A DNA stretch of 64,000 nt from Hyposmocoma kahamanoa (taxonomy: Eukaryota > Arthropoda > Insecta > Lepidoptera > Cosmopterigidae), in NCBI RefSeq assembly GCF_003589595.1, contig NW_020654422.1:19644094-19708093 (forward strand), read 5' to 3'. The notes under the pieces were generated by a model. That model saw only the letters and a list, made by a program, of their open reading frames with translations. It did not search any database and was not told where the DNA came from. Below are positions 30,539-40,496 of the stretch, one piece after another. The translations under genes were made by a program, and so were the position numbers. Every line of letters begins with the position of its first letter. Position 1 is the first letter of the stretch.

Positions 30539-31054
30539 ATAAGTAAGCGTGAAACCACCAACAGTCGAGGGAGACCTGCCATCTTACCTTACGTGAGAGG
30601 TGTTGCAGACAAGATCGGAAGAGTCCTCAGGCGTGCGTCTATCAAGACCTATTTCAAGCCCCTGAGGAAGATTTCTCAGTTCCTGAGACCCGTGAAATGT
30701 GACATCCCCTTACAGGATGCAGGAGTTTACAAGCTTGACTGTGAGTGCGGTCTCTCTTATATTGGACAAACAAAGCGAAGTATTTGTACCCGCGTCAAAG
30801 AGCATATAGCTGATGTCAAACACCGTCGCGTAAACAAGTCTGCAGTCTGCGAGCATGTCATGGATAAACCTACACATTCAATGAAGTTTGACAAACCCCA
30901 GGTCCTTGCAAAAGAAGTCCGTTATCTACCCAGGATGCTACGAGAGGCCATTGAAATTAAAAAACATCCTAATTTCAACAAGGAAGATGGTTTCTCCGCA
31001 CCACCAGTTTGGGATCCAGTATTTCCTCTAATGAAAAATCCCAAACAGACATAA
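30539..31054 (+). pseudogene. Penelope-like retroelement, GIY-YIG endonuclease end
   Basis: An open frame of about 170 codons has no proper start and is truncated upstream by a stop at 30536. It contains the GIY-YIG nuclease core: VYKLDCECGLSYIGQTKRS, then an Arg and VKEHIADVKHR. In Penelope-like elements this nuclease follows the reverse transcriptase and nicks the target for insertion. The Cys pair (CEC) before the YIG motif is typical of the group. The part before it (GVADKIGRVLRRASI, TYFKPLRKISQFLRP) matches the linker after the polymerase. The reverse transcriptase is absent, so the copy is 5'-truncated and dead, though this domain itself has no stop. No other gene family fits as well. 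Confidence 0.85.
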
Positions 31055-31485
31055 GACTGCAGTACTAATTAATATGTTTTCGTTTATTCCAATTTCTATT
31101 AATAATTAATGTTAATTATACTTAATAAAAATTCATTCAATAAAATAATTTGTAAAACTTAATGTAGTGTAAATTGGAATGTTTTCTTTGTAAAATTAAA
31201 GATAAGGTATTTAATTAATAACTATTATAACTATATATAGTGAAAAAATAGGGTGGTTTGCATTAATATTAGACATAACTGGTTGAAGACTGTACCACCT
31301 CAGTCAACCGTGACCATGGGACCTGTACTTGGTACTTGGTGTAACGGGCTAGTGTCCGCAACTCGATGGGACCTGTAAAGGGCCCGAAACGTCGGTTTGT
31401 TTGAAAAAACAAATATACGCGATTTAAATCCGGAAAAATAGTTTCATTTCCTATGTGTAACAATCGCGAAAACCTAAGAACTCGA
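31055..31485 (+). mobile_element. Penelope 3' UTR and pseudo-LTR
   Basis: It follows the stop codon directly: AT-rich 3' UTR, then the pseudo-LTR from GGTTGAAGACTGTACCACC to CGAAAACCTAAGAACTCG. At 31321-31379 a 54-bp segment is inserted between two copies of ATGGGACCTGTA that is absent from 27690-27865. Other copies or pieces are at 16725, 23790, 27690, 33290 and 58885. Confidence 0.75.
31371..31396 (+). ncRNA. Hammerhead-ribozyme-like motif, non-canonical core
   Basis: ACC-CTGTAAA-GGGCCC-GAAAC-GTC-GGT follows the order of a minimal type I hammerhead: stem I, core 1, stem II, GAAA, palindromic ACGT closing stem III, cleavage site GTC, stem I. Penelope-like elements are known to carry such ribozymes in their pseudo-LTRs. 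Here core 1 is CTGTAAA where an active ribozyme has CTGANGA, so the G normally needed for catalysis is missing. The same core is at 27738-27763, so it may be a lineage feature. Activity is doubtful. Confidence 0.4.
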
Positions 31486-31531
31486 CACGAATAAATAATT
31501 CGATAAATGAATTAAAAGTTTCTTTACATCA

Positions 31532-31960
31532 TAAAGTCAAAGTCCAAGTCAAATAATATTTGTTTCATAAGTAAGCAAATCAGATTTGAAATCGTCATAC
31601 TGATTAAACTCTACTGCTCATTCGTAAGGCAGATTCCCCCGAGAAGAATAAGCAAGAAACTCTAGGGATTGCTCTTTGTAAATAAACATTTGAATACATT
31701 ATCATTACAATATTTAATTTAAATATCTTAGATCGAGACTACCTGCAAGAGCTAAGCGGGTCACTACCACGGATTTTTGACATCCAAGTACATAGAAGCT
31801 GTAAATAACCTTTAGTATAAAATTTTTGTTTCACTACAGTTTTAAACCTTCTAAATGGTAAATTTTGAATATCAATCGGAATCTTATTATAGAAACATAT
31901 TTCCACTTATGCGAAGAACAGAGTCCGATGTAATTATATAGCAAAAAAGAGTTTATGTAC
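31532..31960 (-). mobile_element. LINE-G relative, 3' end
   Basis: On the minus strand the sequence has AAAGAGCAATCCCTAGAGTT, TTCTTGCTTATTCTTCTCG and a TATTTGACTTGGACTTTGAC tail, which are diverged versions of the 3' UTR at 2205, 49390 and 63528. Coding residues upstream are not recognisable. Confidence 0.6.
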
Positions 31961-32000
31961 GGTAAGAGATTAATTTCGTTATTCAAACTAAGGCTTGGGC

Positions 32001-32540
32001 CGCTTGGGCAAAGTGGCGTGAGGTGACTGGTGTCATTTGTGACCCCAAGGTTTAAGCCGGTTAAACTGAAAGGACAGGTCTATAAATCCATCATTAGGCC
32101 TATCCTTTTATATGGCAGTGAAACGTGGCCCGTACTTGAGCGTCATAAGCAGGAGCTGCGTGTCACGGAAATGAAAATGCTGCGCTGGATGTGTGGAGTT
32201 TCACAGAGAGATCGTATCAGAAACTCCTGCATCCGCGGCGGCCTTCACGTCCGTGACGTTGCAGATAAACTGCTAGAAAGCCGCCTACGTTGGTACGGCC
32301 ACATCTTACGGAAACCGGCATGCTACGTGGGAAACAAATGTCTGGCTATGCCACCTCCGCCGGGCCCCGGTAGAAGGGGCAGACCCAAGAAGTGTTGGCT
32401 TGACGTCGCCAAGGGTGATATGCGTGCCAATGGTCTCACCACTAAGGATGCCGAAGACCGTGCAAAGTGGAGGAGAAAAAGTAGGAAAGCGGACCCCGGG
32501 CTCCGCAGCAACGAGAGAGAGATTCAAAAGTAAGGCCTAT
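32001..32540 (+). pseudogene. RTE-clade LINE, reverse-transcriptase C-terminus
   Basis: From 32046 to the stop at 32531-32533 a long open frame reads KLKGQVYKSIIRPILLYGSE, TWPVLERHKQELRVTEMKML, RWMCGV, then RLRWYGHILRK and GRRGRPKKCWLDVAKGDM. This run of motifs marks the end of RTE/BovB-like reverse transcriptases. Upstream, KWREVTGVICDPKV (to about 32050) is in another frame, so one frameshift is present. The polymerase catalytic region and the endonuclease are missing. It is a 5'-truncated copy. Its non-coding 3' end is short and not clearly delimited. Confidence 0.85.
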
Positions 32541-33289
32541 GTAAAGGTGCTTTGAAAATTTATGTATCTTATATCGTTTCGGAAATATAAAATCAAACAA
32601 CCGTCGATCTGACATCAACAGCGAAAAAGAACGAGCGAAATGTACTATGTCCCGAGAACAAGTATGTAGTCTTACACATAGATCTTTGTTCTATGGACGA
32701 GTCGATTTATTGCTCTTTAAATGAATTTGAGACTTTGTGAAGACGACTATCAAGAACAGCTAGATTGTTTTTTGTTATCTATTTTCCTCATTTAAAGCTG
32801 TTTTCCTCTTCTCTTTAACTTCATAAAATTTATAAAAAACGTAACAAATCAGAGGTACTGGAAATTGCACTAAATCTCGTAAATTTGTTGTTGTTGATGA
32901 CTAATTCTTTTTCAGCTAGCCGCGACCATGGGACCAGTAAAACGACATGTTTTTCTTCATAGATTCATAGATAGCGCCACGGCAAAAAAGCTGTTTAAAC
33001 CAAAATCATAGATTGGCAACAAACACAGATAAATTCTGATTTTGTATATTTATATAAATAATATATTTTTAATATAATTTTATATATTTAATTTATTCAT
33101 AAGGAATATGATTATAGTAACAGTCATTCTAATTATTAATAAAATACTCGTAAGTTGGGAATTGCTACAACGCTCTAGAACTGTCAAGAGTATGGCCGGA
33201 ATGGCGGCGGACGAAGGAGTGTAGTGGTTTTTCGGGAAGAATATATTGTTTTAGTGTGTGTCTGCAGTTTTATTTAACCAGAAAAGTTT
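32541..33289. other. Mostly unannotated, with family C scrap
   Basis: TAGATAGCGCCACGGCAAAA at about 32970 resembles the family C body. CGACCATGGGACCAGTAAAA near 32923 resembles the Penelope repeat. No gene recognised. Confidence 0.45.
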
Positions 33290-33415
33290 TCAGTTGGGAG
33301 ATCGGCTAGCCCCGGTCTGGCAAACAGGTGATGATTCAAAGCCAGCCAGCCAATCAGATCGTGAAAAAATAATTTCATTTTCAATGTGTACAAATACCTA
33401 AAACCTCAGAACTCG
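33290..33415 (+). repeat. Penelope pseudo-LTR, diverged piece
   Basis: AATAATTTCATTTTCAATGTG followed by ACCTAAAACCTCAGAACTCG corresponds to the end of the pseudo-LTR. Upstream sequence does not match the other copies. Confidence 0.4.
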
Positions 33416-34460
33416 ATGATATAATCTCTAATATTATGTATTCCCAAAGCTAAATTATAACATTAAAATGATTATCGTTTTAATCGAATCTCGTAAAGCG
33501 TTTGAATGACAACCAAACAAATCTGAGATACCACCACCTGTTAATGGTCAATCTTGTTATGAAAATATTTACAGACAACGACAAAAAGCCGACTAAAAAG
33601 ATACAACATTCGTCAAATGAAAATTACATTTCGGCACAAAAGGGATGCACAAATCCAACACCACAAAAACCCACTCCGCTAACAACATCATTCACAACAA
33701 GCGTGACGAATGCCCTGTAAGACACTGTATTGAGTTCGAAGCATACAAAATTTGTAATTACACTCACCTTAGGATTTAGGCATCCGTGTTGAATTTTAAA
33801 AGCTTTGGCACCTGCGAAGTGTACAAAATAAGCCGCTTTTACACCTGAGCTTCTTCCAGGAATGTGCATTATTGCTTGATAATTAAAAGTTAATAAAGAT
33901 TCAAGTCAAGTGTGACAGTTAAGACTTAAATTCACTTGCTATAAGCGTGGTCTAAAGTAATTAATGTGCACGTCGTACAAACGCTGGAATACGTTGGTCG
34001 CTGTATCGATTAATGGAAAATTACAACACCCACTTTAACTCTGTAGACATATTATCTACCCGCAATAATGTGTTTAAAAATATAATTTTGAACTTGCTAG
34101 AGATGTATGAAGTAATTTACTATTCAAGTATTATTTTTCTTTTCATTTTATATTAGCCTTGGAACCTTGTATCATGTGTACTTATGTAGCAATTATTATT
34201 ATTATTTTTGTATCAAAGTTTAATTGGTTTGTATTGTAAATAATAAACTATTTTTTAATTATTTATTCTTCAGTAGTTTATTAGAAATGCATCACCACTT
34301 CTAATTTTTTTGTAGTAACTAGTGGTTAACGTTGTTGGTGACACAATCATTATATATTTACTGTAAAAAAAATACTTTAAAATTTTAATTTTGTCACTGT
34401 TTGTTGATCCAAATAAATTAAAAAAAATAAATAATTAAACTTGACGGACGCTTTACTGAA
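33416..34460. other. Unannotated
   Basis: A 72-codon frame (33502-33720) ends in a Lys/Pro/Thr-rich segment (NPTPQKPTPLTTS) of the low-complexity kind seen in retroelement ORF1 proteins, but I cannot assign it. The rest is AT-rich. Confidence 0.35.
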
Positions 34461-34705
34461 AGAGCGTTTACGCACTACGTCGGATTCGTATCTGGGGGTC
34501 TACTCTCGATTTCCGTCCGACATCCGTCCGAAACAATTACTGGCAAATAAGTAATATTCGACAAAATTAAAAGACAAGTATCCAGTATGAAGCTTCATTC
34601 GCATCACGCGTCTTTTCATTTGGTCAAGTATTGCTTATTTGGCAGTAATTGTTTCGGACGGATGTCGGTTCGTATTTTCTCTGATTCGGACTTAGTGCAA
34701 CAAGC
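34461..34705. mobile_element. Foldback (MITE-like) element
   Basis: Arms 34508-34575 and 34610-34680 are inverted copies (CCGACATCCGTCCGAAACAA, TTACTG, CAAATAAG). Outward of them, GCACTACGTCGGATTCGTAT on the left weakly matches the complement of GATTCGGACTTAGTGC on the right, so the real ends may be near 34470 and 34700. The loop is about 34 bp. No coding capacity. Confidence 0.7.
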
Positions 34706-34985
34706 GTGTTCCGAGGTGGGTCCGAGTTTTCTAGATTTGTATAGATTCAGAACGAATCGGGTGCAGTGCACAAACTCGAAAGTTAAACAATGCAAATACG
34801 TTAGTATAAGTATCCATCATCTTCATCAACAACATTACTTCATACATTGCTAAGTATAGTCTGCCTTGCTTGTTAGTGCGATTTGGTCCATCTTACGTCT
34901 CCAATGAGTTAAGTTAACCATCTCCGATTTACAGCATTTTAAAAATTCACACCTATACGTAACTTAGAAATGAAAGTCATAGTAC

Positions 34986-35224
34986 TGTAGACGAGGCTGT
35001 ACTCTATGAGTAGTATTGCTGGCTGAATGAGTTAGTTTGTATTTAGAATCCTTTGAAAAAGAATGTTAAGAAAATAGAAGATCTTGACATTAATAGTAAG
35101 ATTATTGATTTGTAACCCAAAAACATGTAAATTGGTAAAATAAACCAAAGTTTTAAAATGATCCCGGTTTTATATTATTAAAAGTACCTCTCGCAATGCA
35201 TCTGAGCTACAGCCCTCTATTATA
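34986..35224 (+). repeat. 5' LTR (239 bp)
   Basis: It begins TGTAGACGAGGCTGTAC and ends GAGCTACAGCCCTCTATTATA (20 shown from GAGC to TTAT). It differs from the 3' LTR only at the third base (T here, C there). A possible polyadenylation signal AATAAA lies in GTAAAATAAACC at about 35138. Confidence 0.9.
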
Positions 35225-35226
35225 AA

Positions 35227-35242
35227 TGGTGGAGGCGCGGAC
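35227..35242 (+). promoter_or_regulatory. Candidate primer-binding site
   Basis: TGGTGGAGGCGCGG starts two bases after the 5' LTR. It begins with TGG, the complement of a tRNA's CCA end. The tRNA is not identified. Confidence 0.4.
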
Positions 35243-35554
35243 TCTATTATAATTGGTGGAATTCGCCGGTTTACAATAATGGAAGTACGAGTCACGATGT
35301 GAAAATTTTTTATATTTTTATTTTGAAAAACCTGGCAATGGAAGAAGAAATATAATGTAATTCAAGCCTGCAAATGTTAGACGCAAGCTTACGATTGATG
35401 AAAGGATTCCGATGAAGAAAAGTCCATCGTGGAAATATTTTTATATGTTGTTACGACACAACCACAAGGAAAGCGCAACAAAAGGTCGTAATATATATTT
35501 TTATATTTAATATTGATTTATAATTGGTGCCAGTAAAAAGTGCGAGGAGGAAAT

Positions 35555-37047
35555 ATGTATGGTGTACCGGCACAAAGATTTAATGGGTTCAACGACGTAG
35601 ATGAGTTTTTGAATCAATTTGAGACCATTAGTATATTAAATAATTGGTCTGATGTGCAGAAGAAATACGTGTTTGCATTGTATTTGGAGGGGCCAGCTCT
35701 GCAATGGTACAAAACGTATTCTTCTTCATACGTGTCGTATGATGTGATTGCACAGAGGTTGAGAGAGGAATTTCCCTCACAAATTGATTACGCCCGAGAA
35801 TTTTATCATAGGCGACAGGGGCCTAATGAATCGCTGATAAGTTATTTTTATAATTTAAATGAGTTAGCGGTGAAAGCAAATATTCAAGATGTTCAGTTTA
35901 TTAAGCATTTTTTGAAGTCTTTGATACCCAATTTTAAATGGATGCTGGCAAGTAATTTGTATCTATCTAAAGAGGAGTTGAGAAAGACAATTATCCAAGT
36001 AGATGATGTATTTAATCACAGCTATAATGTGAGACAAGATATTGAATTGCCAGTGAATTGTAATATGGAGCCTTCTTGCTGTTGGCAAACACAGGATGTC
36101 TCTGCACCGATAATTAGACCCGAGTCTAAACAGTCGGAATATTTAGTGCCACGAGCACCAATCGTGCAGCAGGATACGCCAAGTCAAGGGTATTCACGAG
36201 CACATNNNNNNNNNNNNNNNNNNNNNNNNNNNNNNNNNNNNNNNNNNNNNNNNNNNNNNNNNNNNNNNNNNNNNNNNNNNNNNNNNNNNNNNNNNNNNNN
36301 NNNNNAGATAGGGCACCTTTTATATCTGTTTTTATTAATGATGTATGTTGCGAGGCGTTGGTGGATACTAATGCTTCAGTTTCAGTAATATCTCGGTATT
36401 TTGCGGAAAAGTTACATTTACGTATCGATGATAGTCCAAGTTGTCCATTACGTACAGTGGGTGCAACGCCAATAAATGTGCAGTCGTCCACCAAAGTGTC
36501 GTTAATGATTAATGGAAGGGAATATCCTTCGAAGTTGCTGGTTGTAGACGATCTTGAAAAATATTTGGTTCTGGGTCGAGATGTTTTGGAAAAGTGTAAT
36601 TACGAGTTGTCAAAAGTGGAAATTGACAATAAAATTTCTTTTTCTAAGTCCATGATAGATATTGGACCAAAGAAAGGAAAGTCTCCTTTGAAACCGATAT
36701 CAAAAAGTTTAGATAGCTTTTCGGTTTTGCCAGAGATGATAAGTGATGTTGACGTGAGTGATAAGACGTGTCAATTACGTCAAGTTTATAATTTCAATGA
36801 AAATAATTATAAATATGCTTCGCCGAAAGTAAGTATAAAATGTAAGTCGGAAAGTGACATTCTTAAACGTGTTCGCGTAAATAATATGGAGAATTTACAA
36901 AGTGAATTTATAAAGCGGGCAACTTCGATCGATCCACATAAAGAATGTATAGATAGTTTACAATCGCGACGGAAGCGGTTATTTGATAAGAAAGACAGGA
37001 TTGCCTTGATATATAAAAAGAGGTATGTTACGCGAAGCTTAGGGTAG
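35555..37047 (+). CDS. Gag-aspartic protease polyprotein, interrupted by assembly gap
   Basis: The start is the ATG at 35555 (MYGVPAQRFNGF); an earlier in-frame GTG is less likely. Before the gap, 217 codons contain a retrotransposon Gag capsid-like domain: YLEGPALQWYKTYSS, then YDVIAQRLREEFPSQ and YHRRQGPNESLISYFYNLNE, the usual W-Y ... F ... R-x-Q order. Gag would form particles that package the RNA. After 100 Ns the frame resumes at 36307 with a retropepsin-like domain: FISVFINDV..ALVDTNASVSVIS and later YLVLGRDVLEKCNYE. The active-site triplet reads D-T-N where D-T-G or D-S-G is usual. About 125 basic residues follow to the stop at 37045-37047, without polymerase motifs. A zinc knuckle, normal at the end of Gag, would fall in the gap. 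Frame continuity through the gap cannot be checked. Confidence 0.75.
36206..36305. other. Assembly gap (100 N)
   Basis: Exactly 100 Ns, a conventional placeholder for unknown length. It lies between the Gag and protease parts. Confidence 0.99.
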
Positions 37048-38054
37048 TGATTTGGTTTAGTAGGAATAATTGTATTACGTGCAGATTAAGTATGAATAGG
37101 AAAAGGTTGGGTAGGCAGAATCTACTCCATGTGAATAGGATGAAAAAGTTCTTTAGGAGATAATTTAATGTGTTTGTTTCTACTAGGTTAATTAAATTTT
37201 TATGTTTATTTTTCATGTGGAACCACATTGACGTTATGAGGAATATTTTAAGAAAAATTAATATTTTCCGGCAATGCAGACTTGGAATGACGGGAGGATG
37301 ATGATGGAATATCGTAGAAAGATTTAACTTAATTTTCCTTTTTCCCTTGTTTTAATTTGATAGATATATTATCCAGTATATGTGCATAGTTCGAGCTCAC
37401 TCTTCAAGATGAACAACAACTGTCTGCATTCGGGGAAAATATATTTATTTAATTATTAGAAATTCTTCATGTGGTATACCCTCATACCATATATGTCTTG
37501 GAATATGTAGTTAGAATGTGTTGTTGACGTTGTATGTGGGTTGGCTTTTGTTTGGTTAAAGATAGCAAGTGAAGCTGATGGAACGTGATAGCTGTAAAAT
37601 GAGGACTAAGGCAGCTGGGAGATCAATAGTGATGTAACCCAGTGATCGTCCGATGGATGTTCAAGCCTGTGTCGTCGTTGTAGCAGCATCCACGTTGGAG
37701 ATAGCTTAAGCTGAGATAGTTAGGAACTTGTAGTGATGTTTAGAATTTTTATTAGGATCGTTCAGCCAGTTTAGGGTCGATGAAATAAAGTGTTAGGGTT
37801 TAGTCAGGTTCCCTAATTAGCTAGGATAGCTAACGAGTAATTGTATTTTTATTTGTTTGTTTAGGATGTGATCATGGTCTGTCCTTTTAGGTAGGTTTTT
37901 GGCAGACCAAAGCCATAGCCTCCTCGGCGGTTACTTGTTGGTAAGTTGATAGCTTCCGAGCAGTGTGTGGCTAGCCTGTAGTAAAGGCTGATCACTATGT
38001 ATGTTGCCTATCATAGGTAGACTACCAGCTAGGGATATTCACCCCTTCAGCTGT
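37048..38054. other. Non-coding internal region of the LTR element
   Basis: No open frame of note. The end (GCAGTGTGTGGCTAGCCTGT, then CACCCCTTCAGCTGTGAGG) is of the type I associate with the region before the 3' LTR in lepidopteran gypsy-like elements. Confidence 0.6.
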
Positions 38055-38066
38055 GAGGAAGAGGGA
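38055..38066 (+). promoter_or_regulatory. Polypurine tract
   Basis: GAGGAAGAGGGA is 12 purines directly before the 3' LTR, the expected primer for plus-strand DNA synthesis. Confidence 0.85.
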
Positions 38067-38305
38067 TGCAGACGAGGCTGTACTCTATGAGTAGTATTGC
38101 TGGCTGAATGAGTTAGTTTGTATTTAGAATCCTTTGAAAAAGAATGTTAAGAAAATAGAAGATCTTGACATTAATAGTAAGATTATTGATTTGTAACCCA
38201 AAAACATGTAAATTGGTAAAATAAACCAAAGTTTTAAAATGATCCCGGTTTTATATTATTAAAAGTACCTCTCGCAATGCATCTGAGCTACAGCCCTCTA
38301 TTATA
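38067..38305 (+). repeat. 3' LTR (239 bp)
   Basis: It starts TGCAGACGAGGCTGTAC and is identical to the 5' LTR except at base 3. It is followed by GTAC, the target duplication. Confidence 0.9.
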
Positions 38306-38339
38306 GTACTGTAGTCGCCACTGCGGTTCTAACTGTAGA

Positions 38340-38620
38340 TCTTTCAAGAGAAAAGCAACTCTTCTTTCTTTTCTTTCTTTTCTTCCACAATTGGTTCAAC
38401 CGAGAATACGACCTTCTAAAGAGAAACCTGGACAGTATTAAGCCACCAGTATGAAACTGTGCACCGGACACATTCCACTTAATGCGTTCGGTCACCTAAT
38501 GAAGATAGTAGACACCCCGAACTGTATTTGTAACACCAGAAAAGACACCTACCATGGTTTAGTGGAATGTACCCGGATCAGAGCTGAATGAAGACTTGTA
38601 GAACTAGAGGCTGGAATCAG
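38340..38620 (+). pseudogene. LINE C-terminus with zinc-knuckle remnant
   Basis: From about 38450 to the stop near 38590 the frame reads MKLCTGHIPLNAFGHLMKI, then DTPNCICNTRKDTYHG, then LVECTRIRAE. A Cys-x-Cys ... His ... Cys arrangement after an xGH segment is the usual end of R1/jockey-type LINE ORFs. The frame is lost upstream. Confidence 0.65.
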
Positions 38621-39484
38621 GCTACATTATTATCTGAGCCTAATAGTATCTTGGCCAACAAAATATATAAGTGTGTGTAGTTAAGTATAAACGAAATTTT
38701 CATATATAATTCCATAAGACTGTCATGTGTCACGCGAGTCATATTATGCCTTAATTGTCACACATTTGTGGAACACGTTGTTGGTTCATATTTATTTAAT
38801 CTTAAAAAGTTACTTAAAAATAGATAGGTAAATATAACTAAGGATAGTTTGTGACGATGGAGCTGGCATTATCGCTGTGCGATAAAAGCTCTGGTTTATT
38901 AAAAAACAAAAACAACATTTAACTTTGAAACATCGAGATCATCTAAAGTTTTACTTTCTTTCTCTTTTGCTTCTTTATCTATTCCAGTACTAAAATAACT
39001 AACAAACATTTCTAATGTCCCAAACTAACATAAACTATCATAATTAACTTCCAGCTACAACAGTTAACTCCACTTAACTATATGATTCATAATACCAGTT
39101 AAGGTTTGTGTTAGTGCTCAATTAACTTATATGCCAGTTTTCTGACTATACGACATTGCTGCTTTACTAACATGCCTTCAGGGAAACTCGTTGTTGTAAA
39201 TAATTTGTATTACGACAAGGATGAGACTTCTTTCTCCTTGTCATATTTGTCCTTTGGCTATGTTTGTGTATTTTTGTTTTAGCTTTATATGGTTCGGTTA
39301 ATTTGAAAATTCTGCTGTTACAGTCTAAGACTTTGTTATGTATAATCTCCGTCATAGTTAGATGTAGAGTCCTGAGGTATGTCTAACTGGAGGTCCTTTA
39401 TCTCCTTTACGATTGCTTTTCGATTAACCATCATGGCATATCTCATATCTACAGTAATAGTAATTATAATTATAACTTATTTAA
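38621..39484. other. Unannotated AT-rich stretch
   Basis: Nothing recognised. The minus-strand 62-codon frame at 39167-39355 is Lys/Thr-rich without known motif. Confidence 0.45.
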
Positions 39485-39660
39485 AAACCCACCTCAAAAC
39501 TTCGTGGAATTATATCTATTCTATTTGACAAGTTTTATTGAAATTCCACTCTTAGACGTGAAATATTTTTTTCAAATTTAAATGGGATCAACACCCTCTT
39601 TCCAACAAATAAAGAATCATCAAAATCGGTTTACCAATTTTATAAATCAACACTTATGGC
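39485..39660 (+). repeat. Family I repeat
   Basis: CCTCAAAACTTCGTGGAATT, TTTCAAATTTAAATGGGATC and AATCATCAAAATCGGTTTAC. It matches 12050 and 47200 in order. Confidence 0.65.
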
Positions 39661-39665
39661 CCAAG

Positions 39666-40496
39666 TGTAGTAGTAGAGCTCCTTGTGAAAGAGTCCGTCA
39701 GGAAAGTCGTTCCACCTTACCTATTTCTGTTACCAAGCAGTTGTATAACTATCCTTGCGTTCCGATTTTGAAGGGTAAGAGTGCTGGTGAAATTACAGGC
39801 ACATGGGTCTTAGATAGATAGATAGATAACACGTTTATTCAGCACAGATACAAACAGAAACAAAACATTTACAATCACTTCATTATTAATTTTATACACA
39901 TTTATACAAAACACATATTGCGATAAAAACAAATACTGTGAGAAAAACAAACAAATACTATAACAACTCATAAAATTTTAATGCACTTATGACTACAGTT
40001 TGTACTGAAATGGCCCTGACTCAGCATAAGTAGTGTAGACCGAGAGAAGTCAAACAGTGCTGGTTTTCTGCCAGTACCATATGGTGAGCGATCGCAGCCA
40101 AGCAAGCCTTGCCACCAAAGTTCATCACACGCAAATATATATACCTAACTCTAAATACTATACATATATATATCAAGCAAAAGTGTAAGATGTAAAACTA
40201 ACAATGTAAATAGTGTAAATAATGAAGGTAAGCAATATAAATAACAATGTAAGTTTACAAACATAATATTAAATTATAACAAATATGAGTATATATGTAT
40301 AGGTACGGAAATTTAGGTTTACGGTTATTTAGGTCTTGTCAACTTATCGCTCAGGGTGACCGGCGCAGTGGCAGTGACCTTCAGATCTCTGCGATTTGAA
40401 GCTCTAAGTGGCACTGCAACGTCGTGTCGTGTATGTAAAGTCATATGTCAGGCACACGACTTACTCGTCCTGCTATTTAATATTATGAAAAAAAAA
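39666..40496 (+). repeat. Family A, split by a LINE insertion
   Basis: The 5' half (39666-39811) and 3' half (40332-40496) join at GGCACATGGG-CTTGTCAACTT. The copy ends in a run of eight A. The interruption is the element at 39812-40331. Confidence 0.85.
39812..40331 (-). mobile_element. LINE 3' end inserted in family A
   Basis: The minus-strand 3' end is GAATAAACGTGTTATCTATC with three more TATC-type units. Upstream are 3' UTR sequences and CTTGCTTGGCTGCGATCGC. GGTCTT is present on both sides (39806-39811 and 40332-40337), a short target duplication. No coding sequence remains. Confidence 0.7.

Larger units (their letters stand above)
34986..38305 (+). mobile_element. LTR retrotransposon, Gag-protease only
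   Basis: Two 239-bp LTRs flank an internal region that holds one Gag-protease reading frame followed by about 1 kb of non-coding sequence and a polypurine tract. GTAC (4982-style numbering not needed: at 34982-34985 and 38306-38309) is repeated at both outer edges as the target duplication, possibly extending to ATAGTAC. Reverse transcriptase, RNase H and integrase are absent from the sequence shown. The 100-N gap lies before the protease, not where polymerase would follow it. It therefore looks non-autonomous, moved by a full-length relative of the Ty3/gypsy type. Confidence 0.85.
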
